From: Vermamoeba vermiformis
Taxonomy: Eukaryota > Tubulinea > Echinamoebida
Direction of reading: 5' to 3'
NCBI GenBank assembly: GCA_045837725.1
Contig: JBEWZL010000153.1
Location: 1 to 31,799 of the forward strand
DNA length: 31,799 nucleotides
Shown here piece by piece: positions 1-8,188 of this stretch (positions within the stretch are counted from its first letter, which is position 1; the number at the start of each line of letters is the position of its first letter). The translations under genes were made by a program, and so were the position numbers. The notes beneath the pieces are model-generated. The model saw nothing but the letters and a program-made list of their open reading frames with translations, was not told the origin of the DNA and ran no database searches.

Positions 1-91
1 GCTCCTCTAGTTCTGCTCCTAGTCTTTGCAGTGTTTCGACTGATTACTTGCGCGTGGCATGCTCTGTTTGACACGTGTCATTGAGAGTGTT

Positions 92-1597
92 CTACGCAAT
101 CTTAGTGCCGTGAGCACGACGAGGACCGCGCCACAGGTCAAAGTGAAATGTGACACCAAGTGTGCAGGACACAAACAAGCCAATCAGCGCCAATCCTAAC
201 ATTAGCCCACGTGCTTCAATGTACTGCATGTCTGCTTCGTACGGTGAGCGCACTTGGCTGTACAGTGACGCGAGCAATACACTCAACGTGTCTTTTTCTT
301 GCGTTTTCCACGGGGCACGCAACAGCTCGTGCGACACGTGCAGCACAGTGACGTTGTTGGACTGCAGTTTGGCGAGCGAGATCTGCGTCCAGTTGGAGAC
401 GTGCACCGTGGTACTTGGAGTCAAATCGTGTGCTCGCTTGTCGGTTGATGCGTGCAGATCTTTCTTAATTAGGTAATGTACGTAGAGGTGTTTAAATGAA
501 ATGTCACTCGGCGAGGGGAATTTGTTGTAGGCAGCATCAGTCACGTGCTGTTGATAATAGTCGTGAATGCGCTGGTGGACATATTAGTGACACGTGTCAA
601 ATGGCATGTCAGTCACAAGTGTCAAACACGTACCTGTATTACATGCGTGTCAAACAGCATGGGTGCAAAGTGATCGTAATCGAGACCAGTCACGTGCTCG
701 GGCTCAGTGCTGGGACCATGCACGACCAATGAGACAGCGTTGTTGATGGCACTGACCTCGTGTGGCTCGAGACTGGGTCTCTCACGCTGCATGCGAATGG
801 GCACGAGTGTCAGTGCGTGTGGAACTGACTTGAAGTGCTGCGGTGTGAGTGGTGCGATGGGGTACATGTGCTGATTCATGTAGATGAACTCGCGCGAGAT
901 GTTGGGGATCAGGTGCAAGAAGAGCAGCACGGTCTCTTCGTTGAATACCGGTATGTAGACCTTAGGTATGAACTGCAGCGGTGTTAGTGGTGCACTGAGA
1001 GCGGATCTGGTTGTACTCACATCTCGGTGTCGGATCACAGTCACGGCAGGGTTGTCAGAGATAATAGGTGAGACTCGATCATACTCAGGCATTACAACAA
1101 TCAGATTGCGAATCCATGGCATATTCGTTGTGACCTAGGTGAGGTCGGTGAGTGAGATCTAACCGAGTCAAACGAACTTACTCCTCGCAGAAAATAGCGC
1201 AAATAACTCAAAGTACGATGTCTAGTAAATGATTCGACATATCTGCCCTTTTCAAACTCTTCGTGGTACTTCTGCTGCTGTGTTGAACTGCTCTCCGTGA
1301 CACTAACTAAAAAACAATTATGAATATTTTGCTACATCAATAAATTATGTGCGTATAGCATGTGTCATAAAATAAATAAATAAATTATTTAGCGAATTAT
1401 AGAAGCTTACTGGACGAGGTATCGAACAAGCAATACACAAGATCCACTTCGCCCACCAGAGGAGATGATTGGGTCTTTTTCTCTTCAATATTCATGGCAT
1501 TATTAATAGATGCTAATTCAGCTTGACAATATAACACTGTCAAACCGCAGATCAAGCAGATCTGCAACACCAACGACAAGTTGAACATGGTGCACAA
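92..1597 (-). CDS. Stealth-domain (GNPTAB-like) membrane protein, possible pseudoenzyme
   Basis: Five exons on the minus strand: 1597-1411, 1306-1182, 1134-1021, 972-634 and 571-92. They give 414 aa, and every junction agrees in phase. Stealth proteins transfer sugar phosphates; the animal member GNPTAB makes the mannose-6-phosphate tag in the Golgi. Visible parts are an N-terminal membrane anchor, a CR1-like strand (VDLVYCLFDTSS), a CR2 block (RYFLRG..NMPWIRNLIVVM, HRDFIPKVYIPVFNEE, LHLIPNISREFIYMN), CR3/CR4-like stretches (SFKHLYVHYLI; LLASLYSQVRSPYE) and a C-terminal membrane helix with a short basic tail, the same topology as GNPTAB. The 48-nt intron at 973-1020 is open in frame; removing it restores the family motif HxDFIP. 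Two hallmark motifs are altered: CR1 lacks W-V-N-G-x-D, and CR2 has MNQH where the family has (F/L)NDD. Activity is therefore doubtful. At 414 aa it is about a third of GNPTAB's length and lacks its large inserts. Family assignment is fairly sure; function is inferred. Confidence 0.75.
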
Positions 1598-1805
1598 TGC
1601 GTGGTGCCAGCTGTCCGTTTACGGTATTGGTAGACTGATAGTAAAGCCATCAACCACACAGGGCATTGTAATCTACCAGGGCGCATCACGTGCCCCTGAC
1701 AGTTAGGGCGAGCATCCACGTTAGCTGAAAATCAACGCAACATTAGACACGAAACCGAAAATTGTGTTATCTTATGATTAGACTTGCATAAGAACATACG
1801 TCAAT
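1598..1805. promoter_or_regulatory. Divergent promoter between Stealth-like gene and LRR gene
   Basis: These 208 bp separate two start codons pointing away from each other, so they must hold both promoters unless non-coding exons lie elsewhere. One CACGTG E-box lies at about 1688-1693, near the middle. No clear TATA box is visible. This is inferred from gene arrangement. Confidence 0.5.
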
Positions 1806-2982
1806 ATGAATGCGCAAATGATGGAGGAAGTGCAGCGGTGCATTGACCAAAACCGAAAGACAAAAGATCCGAAGCTGGATATCTCCTGTCGGGGACTGCG
1901 CGAGATACCTGAAGCTATATTTGACCTTAAACATTTAAAGGTACGTAACGCTTATACGCCTGATTTTTTGGAGGACTACGAACCTAAATTGAATTTTAAG
2001 TGAACTGACATCTTGCTTTCTCCAGCACCTCTATCTGATAGGCAATGAAATTACGCATATATCGCCTAAAATTGGCCAGTTAGTCAATCTCGAACTGCTG
2101 GACGTATCCGGAAATCAGATCGAGAGCGTTCCACGCGAGATTGCGACACTGACCCATCTGCGCGAGCTGCACTTGCTCAACAACAAGATCGATGACTTGC
2201 CCGAGGACATTAAGCAGTTGCATAAGACGTTGAATGTCTTGGCACTCTCAGGCAACAGATTCGAAGTAATCCCGCCCGTTGTGTTCGAATTGACGCAGGT
2301 ACGACAATACGAGCACCTTAAATATGGTTACTCAATCACTATTTAGTTGCACACTTTGTGGATGAACTACAATCGTCTGAAACACATCCCCGCTGAGCTC
2401 GGAGTGAATCTGCCACGACTCCGCAAGCTGGCCTTTGCGTTCAATCAAGTCGAAGAGGTGTCAGCCACACTCGGACAGTTGGCGCACTTAGAGGTACTCA
2501 TTGCGCGCTGCAACAAACTGCGCTCCTTGCCTGCTGAACTGCTGCACTGCACCTCTTTGCACCACTTCGCCATCGACAGCAATCGATTTGTCAAGCGACC
2601 GGCTCCTAACACGAGCACTGCCCCTCAGCCACGTGCTATACCTTCCTTATTAGGTCTGACATCACGTGTCATAGTCAACAGCAGCCTGGCCGAGTCGTGG
2701 TGTGACGCGAGTCCGCGAGCCATGCCCGAAGAGCTGTGGCACCTGTTGTTTGACCAAACATTGACCTGCGCTACCTGTGAGAAGCAGTTCTGCACCAATG
2801 AGCTCGAGCGCATTGGGTTCTCAAATCTCAATCACCTCAGCTGCGACGTAGTGCACATCCCGCTCGTGTTTCGCTTCTGTTCGCCGCAATGTCTCACTCA
2901 AGCACAAACGAACGGCGTTGCGGACGTTAAAGTGTTCTACACACGCGATGAAGTCACAGCGGTTGCTAAACATGTAATATAG
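1806..2982 (+). CDS. Leucine-rich repeat protein, LRRC58-like
   Basis: Three exons, 1806-1940, 2026-2298 and 2347-2982, give 347 aa with all introns in phase 0. The introns are 85 and 48 nt. Residues about 20-255 form a run of short LRRs of the LxxLPxxIxxLxxLxxLxLxxNxI type (for example NLELLDVSGNQIESVP, HLRELHLLNNKIDDLP, NVLALSGNRFEVIP). After a linker the C-terminal 70 residues carry a probable zinc-binding module with paired cysteines (CATCEKQF and FRFCSPQC). The same layout, LRRs then a C-terminal CxxC...CSPxC module, is what I recall of animal LRRC58, an LRR protein of about 370 aa. The first ATG with a matching donor was chosen as start. LRR identity is certain; LRRC58 orthology is a moderate-confidence inference. 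Another LRRC or scribble-type short LRR protein is the alternative. Confidence 0.8.
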
Positions 2983-3177
2983 CCTTGTATTTGTACTGAA
3001 TGTAAATATCTGTTTTTGTTACTATTTTTGGCAATCACGTGAAATTTCAAGACCGGTTCAGCTAAAAAACTTGTTCGCGGTCGAATAATACGAATTTCAC
3101 CTAACTGCAAGATCACAGGTCCTTCGTTGTTATTTTTGTCATGTATATTTTGTTTAACTTGAATCACCACAGCTCAG

Positions 3178-4556
3178 ATGTCGTTGCACGCAACCAAGGT
3201 GAAAGAGTGCTTGGGCTTGCCTAAGGACAATATTTATTTATTTAATCAGCATGGCACTCGTTTAGATGCCTCATCAATACGAGACAGCGATATTATTTGT
3301 GTCTCTCGCTCCCCCGATTTTTCTCCAGATTCGATCAGCAGATGGAACAGTCCACTGGCCATTGATAGCACTGAGAACTCTATGGAAGAGAAGCGAGGCC
3401 CATTCAACACGCACTTCCCAGCCAATGTAGTGCACACAAGCTCTACGCTCAATTTCAATTTTGATCCAAGCAGCGACAAAGAGGACGTGTCGTTCGAGGA
3501 CTACCATACGAACAATAATAGAGTTATTATAGCACCCACTACAACATCTTCGCCGAGAAGTGAATCTTCGTTGCCTGAATGGGTGCGACTGGATGTAGGT
3601 GGCAAGAAGTTCGTTACAACACGCACCACTTTGACGAAAGAGCGCGATTCTATGCTGGCCAAGATGTTTTCAGGACAATGGAACTCCGCGCGCGATGAAA
3701 AGGTACGAAATCAAAACAGTGTTCTTATTTAACTTACGTTTTATTCGTTCATTAGGGAGCCTATTTGATCGATCGTTCGCCAGAGTATTTCGAGCCCATT
3801 CTCAATTATCTTCGCACCGGCACCATAGTACTCGATGACGGAGTGAATGTCGAGGGTGTCTTGCAAGAGGCCAAGTTCTTCAACATTGCCAGCATGATAG
3901 ATCCGCTCACCATTATGCTCGAACAGTCCAAAAAGGAGATTAGTCGCAAAGATTTTGTCAATATACTCGTCACGAGCTCAACGAATGTCAGTCTGCGCTG
4001 TCAAGGACTCAATCTCAGCGGCATTGATTTGAGCAAGCTGGATCTGAGTCTGATCAACTTCAAACAGACCAATCTTCGCTACGCTAACCTGCGCGGCTGC
4101 AATCTCGACAACACACAGCTGCAAGGTGCTGATTTGACTGGCGCTAATCTCGAGAATGCTAGTCTGCGCGGTGCTAATCTCTCTGGTGCGACTTTGACTG
4201 GCGCAGTGTTGAGGTAAGATCAGATCTGCTGAACCATAGGCTAGATTAGATTCAGAACATTAATGTCTATTAATAGAGGTGCTAATTTCGAAGATCGAGG
4301 AGGTCTCAAAGCCAATCTTGAAAGCTGCAAAATGATCGGTGCTAATCTCGAGGACACCAATCTCTCGGGGGCCAATCTCCGTGCTGCAAAGCTGAAAGGT
4401 GCAAATTTAGAAAATGCAAATCTGCGCAGTTGTGATCTCGCAGCAGCAGATATTGAAGGTGCTAATCTCAAGGGCGCTAATTTGCACAAAACTAACTTGA
4501 AGGGTGCTAATCTCGTCAACTGCAACTTTGACATTCGATCAATTTCAAGCAGGTGA
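3178..4556 (+). CDS. KCTD9: KCTD9: BTB/T1 and pentapeptide-repeat protein
   Basis: Three exons, 3178-3702, 3756-4213 and 4277-4556, give 420 aa. KCTD9 is a BTB adaptor that assembles as a pentamer and is thought to bring substrates to CUL3 ubiquitin ligase. Residues 1-45 match the end of the N-terminal KHA/ubiquitin-like part. A Ser-rich linker follows. The T1/BTB domain starts near residue 138 ([18 protein letters not shown]) and continues in exon 2 ([19 protein letters not shown]). A bridging helix ([11 protein letters not shown]) leads into about 30 pentapeptide repeats of the A(N/D)LxG type ([16 protein letters not shown]). Human KCTD9 has 389 aa and the same order. The KHA domain appears to start inside the domain, so an upstream 5' exon may be missed; I could not find a convincing one in 2983-3177. 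The ATG at 3178 is preceded by a good acceptor (CCACAG, ends 3172), which supports a missing first exon. Confidence 0.93.
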
Positions 4557-4751
4557 AGTTAATTCGGTTGTAGCATAACAATTTTGTACAATTAAATGTA
4601 AAATACAAGTATTAATCAGCATTCATGGTCACTGGTTTGTCATTAAATAATGCATTTATAAAGCTGCATTACATCAATTTACAATCGTGTTGGCGGCAGA
4701 TTAAGCCGTTCACTGAATCTTGATCTGGTTTTGACAGCAATCCACTTTTAT
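4557..4751. other. Convergent 3' intergenic spacer
   Basis: These 195 AT-rich bases separate the ends of KCTD9 and PRPF3. They should hold both 3' untranslated regions. No canonical AATAAA was found on the plus strand here; ATTAAA-type hexamers occur near 4590. Nothing else is visible. Confidence 0.5.
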
Positions 4752-6647
4752 CTACAATAACAGCTCAGTTGCGGCAGGCAGTGCTTTGGCCTGGTCCCAA
4801 TAATGCGGAATACCGTTCTCAGCCAAGAACTTGCGCGCAGCAGTTTCTTCAGCAAACTGTTCCACTTTGAAGCTGCGGAAGGTCGGTTTGAGCACTTCAC
4901 CCTCCCACACCAACTGACAGTAGCGACTGTTGGCGCGCTCACGGTCCTGCTCTTCATCGTCGTCGTCCTCTTCAGCCTCGTCAGTCTTGTCGCCAGCCAC
5001 TGTCTTCCACTGAATGCGGCGCAACATCAACTTCTTGTAGCGCTTGATGGCATTGGGACCGCCTTCAATGACGATGATGGCCATGGTCGGTGTGACGACA
5101 CCCGTGCCTGAGAGGTAGTTCTGATTGGCATTCATGTCGATCTTGAAGCGAATCTTGGGGTCATTGAGGGCCGTGGCAGGGATCTTAAACACCGCCACGT
5201 GTGACAGCAGCTTGGTGTCTTCGAGCATCTTTTTGCGCTTCTTTTCACGACGTTCTTCAGGGGTCAATTTGCGCTCTTCATTGCGCTGTTCGTGTCGCTC
5301 TTGTCGCTCAGCCATCTCTTTCTTGACGAGTGCTTCGAGCTGCGTGGGATCTTGCACCGCTTCAGCACCGTAGACACGCATCATGTTGCTGATCTTCACC
5401 TTGGGCTTGGGGGCCTCAGTCAGACCCAGCAAGTACTTCTCGTGCTCCAGCTCTCGTGCTCTCGCGCGCTCAATTCGGCGCTGCTTCTTGCGCTCAGCAG
5501 CAGTGAGTTTGACTTGCTGTGGCGGGGGTGCAGGGGCCTCAGCGGGCGGTGCAATCACAGTGGGGTGTTCAATCAGCTTGTTGATCTTGTCTTCCAGCAC
5601 GCGGAGGTCGTAGCTGGGGGCCAGTGATACTTTGCGACCCTCGCTGTCCTCACGTGTCACTTCCAAAAATGGCAAGTCCCACCACTCGACATCAGGGATC
5701 TGATCAGCAGTCTTCTTGTCACGTGGCACAGTGTCACTCGTGCTGACAGGCTCCTCTTTCTTGACACTGACGGCACTGGCCTCGCTCTCACCACTCTCCA
5801 CGCGCTGTCGTTTGGTCTCGCGCTCTCTGTTGGCCTGTTCGACGTAGGTGCCTGGCTCCACAAAATTGAAACTGCGCTTCTTGCGGCGCGTGGGGTCCTT
5901 GCCGAGTCTGTGATCAAAGTACTGCTCTTCAATGCGCTCTTCAGGGACAGGCACGGTCTTGCCAGTGGTCTTGAGCAGCTTGTCCAGTGTGCGCGCCTTC
6001 TGCTCCGCGCGCTGTTCTTCAGCCTGTTGCAGCTTTTGATTGGCTTTCAGAGTGGTGGGCACGCGCACGGGAATAGCAAAGACATCGATCTCTTCTTTCA
6101 CTGGCGCAGGCTCTGTAGGCACGAGACTAGGCGCAGCAGATCTGGCCTCTTGTTTGACACTCGCGGGCTTGGCCTCAGTCTGTTGTTCCGTCTCTTTGAC
6201 TTTCTCTAACAGCTTCTTCTTCTGTTCTTCAAGTTGTTGCTTGGTCTTGGCTAAAATGGATGCGAGCTGTGCTGCATTCTTGGTAATAGATAAGCCACTG
6301 GGCAACAGAGGTGCTGGTGGTTCAGGTGGGGCAGATTTGTCACCACTGCTTGATACTGGGGCACCATTATTTTTAATATTATCTCCATTACGACTACTGT
6401 CATTATTTCCTCGCTCATTGCTGCTGGATTTATTGTCATATTTTTCTTTTTTCTCATCCCTGTCTCTGTGCGAATCTCGTTTGTCTCGACTATCTCTGTC
6501 CTTGTCTCTATAATCACGTCTATCGCGATCACTTCTGCTGTCTCTGCTATCACGTTCCTTGTCTCTATCGTCTCGGTGACGTCGATCGTGTTTGTGGCGT
6601 CGCTCACGGGATCTGCTGCGACTTCTGCTACGAGCTCTGGAGGACAT
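4752..6647 (-). CDS. PRPF3: U4/U6 snRNP protein Prp3 (single exon)
   Basis: One uninterrupted 631-aa reading frame. Prp3 is a core protein of the U4/U6-U5 tri-snRNP and binds U4/U6 RNA and PRPF4 in the nucleus. The diagnostic segments are in family order: a central region with TLKAN; then IPDVEWWDLPF near residue 320; EHPTVIAPP; the basic helix LTAAERKKQRRIERARARE; PKVKISNMMRVYGAEAVQDP; HVAVFKIPATALNDPKIRFK; and the C-terminal ferredoxin-like domain (VEGGPNAIKRYKKLMLRRI, acidic insert, CQLVWEGEVL, ENGIPHYWD). The first 100 residues are an RS/RD-rich tail, and I see no PWI domain, which starts the human protein (683 aa). It is also the only long gene here without an intron. The start is the first ATG, directly before the RS tail. 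Confidence 0.96.
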   Translation of the reverse strand: MSSRARSRSRSRSRERRHKHDRRHRDDRDKERDSRDSRSDRDRRDYRDKDRDSRDKRDSHRDRDEKKEKYDNKSSSNERGNNDSSRNGDNIKNNGAPVSSSGDKSAPPEPPAPLLPSGLSITKNAAQLASILAKTKQQLEEQKKKLLEKVKETEQQTEAKPASVKQEARSAAPSLVPTEPAPVKEEIDVFAIPVRVPTTLKANQKLQQAEEQRAEQKARTLDKLLKTTGKTVPVPEERIEEQYFDHRLGKDPTRRKKRSFNFVEPGTYVEQANRERETKRQRVESGESEASAVSVKKEEPVSTSDTVPRDKKTADQIPDVEWWDLPFLEVTREDSEGRKVSLAPSYDLRVLEDKINKLIEHPTVIAPPAEAPAPPPQQVKLTAAERKKQRRIERARARELEHEKYLLGLTEAPKPKVKISNMMRVYGAEAVQDPTQLEALVKKEMAERQERHEQRNEERKLTPEERREKKRKKMLEDTKLLSHVAVFKIPATALNDPKIRFKIDMNANQNYLSGTGVVTPTMAIIVIEGGPNAIKRYKKLMLRRIQWKTVAGDKTDEAEEDDDDEEQDRERANSRYCQLVWEGEVLKPTFRSFKVEQFAEETAARKFLAENGIPHYWDQAKALPAATELLL

Positions 6648-6832
6648 TATGTACTTTATATATTACAACGTATATGAGCTCAGTGGAGCATTGATCACTC
6701 GCGCTCTAACAATTACGGCGCAACAAGAACAGAATTTGAGTTGCTTTTTCTTAGCGAGTTCAAGCAGCACAGTACCAACAACCCTGTATCGAGTGCACTG
6801 GATACATACATATCATTCATACAATAGTGGTG
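6648..6832. promoter_or_regulatory. Divergent promoter PRPF3 / HEMK1
   Basis: The 185 bp between the PRPF3 start (minus) and the HEMK1 start (plus) should serve both genes. An AT-rich block with TTTATATATTA at 6656-6666 lies only about 10 nt from the PRPF3 ATG, too close to act as an ordinary TATA box for that gene. Confidence 0.45.
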
Positions 6833-8128
6833 ATGCTGAAATGTTTGCTCGATTATTTATCCGCTCAGCCAGATCTGTTGGATCTCGATCGTTCAGCCGA
6901 AAACGCAAGTCAATATTCGCTCTTACAATGTAATAATAACTATTTTCTGTTGTCAGCGAAGACAATAGGCGAGGCAGCAGAAGAGATAAAACGCAAGTTG
7001 AAGAGCGGCGCAGATGTAACACAGCCTCGGTAAGTCCTCCGAGCTGTCGGTGGCAACGATATTAACTCTGGATTAATATTCATCAGTATGGAGGCAGAGA
7101 TCATACTAGGCCACGTGCTCAAAGCCTCGCGCGAAGAGTTATTGCGCGGCACATCCAAAGCAGTGAGCTCAGAGCAGTGGCAAGACATTGACCGGTAATA
7201 GCACGTGTTGCTTGCACTGACAGCGTGACTGACAGCAGGGCCACAGACTCGCCACACGACGCGTGAGTGGTGAGCCGTTGAGTTACATCACGCATCTCAA
7301 GCCGTTCTGGCGACACATGTTTGTGTGCACGGACAGTGCCCTGGACGAGCGAGATACAGCCCTGGCAAGGGGGAGTGAGGGAGAGGCGACACGTGTCAAA
7401 GGCACACTCATACCTCGACCGTGTACTGAAGTGGTATGACACTTGACTGCTGTGAAAATTACGAATTGACACGTGTCATTTGACAGCTCGTTGAGACAGC
7501 ACTGTCACTGATCGCACAGCACGGACCAGCGCACGGCACACTGCTCGACCTCGGCACGGGCAGTGGGTGCATTGCTGTCAGTCTGCTGTCCGAACTCGGC
7601 ACGTGGCACGGTGTCGCGGTAGACGTTGATGACACGGCACTGCGCGTGGCACGTGTCAATGCCTCACGCGTGCTCGGAGGTGTGGAGCGAATGGAGTTCG
7701 TTAAAAGGTATGATTCAACATCTAAATATGGCAATTCTGATCACGTGCTGCAGTGACTGGACGAGTCAGTTGCCATTGCGCGAATTCGATCTCGTCGTGG
7801 CCAATCCTCCATATATAGCAAGTGCAGCACGTGATACACTCAGCGACACGGTGAAGCATTATGAACCCGAACTTGCCTTATTTGGAGGGGTGACTGGACT
7901 CGAAGGTACTTTGACATAGTGCTTGTTGCTGATCTATTTTTAGCACTGGAGGCCATAGCAAAGCAAATCACGCGATTCATGAAACAAGGCAGTTATCTCC
8001 TGCTGGAGATTGGCTACGATCAGCACGAGCACGTGATTGAACTCTTCACTCGACACGCGCAATTGAGTCACGTGCGTTCAGTGAAAGACTACGAGGGATT
8101 CGATCGCTGCCTCGTGTTCCAAAAATAG
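6833..8128 (+). CDS. HEMK1: HemK/PrmC-type release-factor glutamine methyltransferase
   Basis: Six exons, 6833-7029, 7087-7194, 7247-7433, 7487-7707, 7754-7905 and 7944-8128, give 349 aa. HemK proteins use S-adenosylmethionine to methylate the glutamine of the GGQ motif of translation release factors; the HEMK1 branch acts in mitochondria. Family blocks in order: the helical N-terminal domain (EAEIILGHVLKASREELL), RRVSGEPLSYI, LIPRPCTE, SAM motif I LDLGTGSGCIAVSLL (about residue 185), VANPPYI, the substrate-glutamine NPPY site (about residue 254), YEPELALFGG, and GSYLLLEIGYDQ. Exon 3 has an insert of about 24 residues before LIPRP that relatives lack; I see no splice sites to remove it. The exact 5' end is the weakest part, because ATG 6833 gives an N-terminus I cannot match. 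Two CACGTG copies lie in the last exon. Confidence 0.92.
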
Positions 8129-8188
8129 CACTAAGCATGAGATTTACTCCATAATATAATACATCACGTGACACTACGATGACACGTG
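8129..8188. other. 60-bp convergent spacer with two E-box palindromes
   Basis: HEMK1 and the DH-PH-RhoGAP gene end 60 bp apart. The spacer holds ATCACGTGAC at 8164-8173 and the start of TGACACGTGTCA (8180-8191), which runs over the stop codon of the minus-strand gene. Promoter-type E-boxes are not expected in a 3'-3' spacer; see the palindrome finding. Confidence 0.7.

Noticed and set aside
1-91. Possible end of another gene at the left edge
   Set aside because: There is no open frame of useful length and no splice signal pair; only a TGACACGTGTCA palindrome is visible.
3139-3177. ATG at 3141 as an alternative KCTD9 start
   Set aside because: It is out of frame with the KCTD9 coding sequence and an in-frame TGA lies between.
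6040-6513. Hydrophobic Ser/Leu-rich plus-strand frame opposite PRPF3
   Set aside because: It is the antisense reading of the RS/charged PRPF3 N-terminus; no splice or start support.
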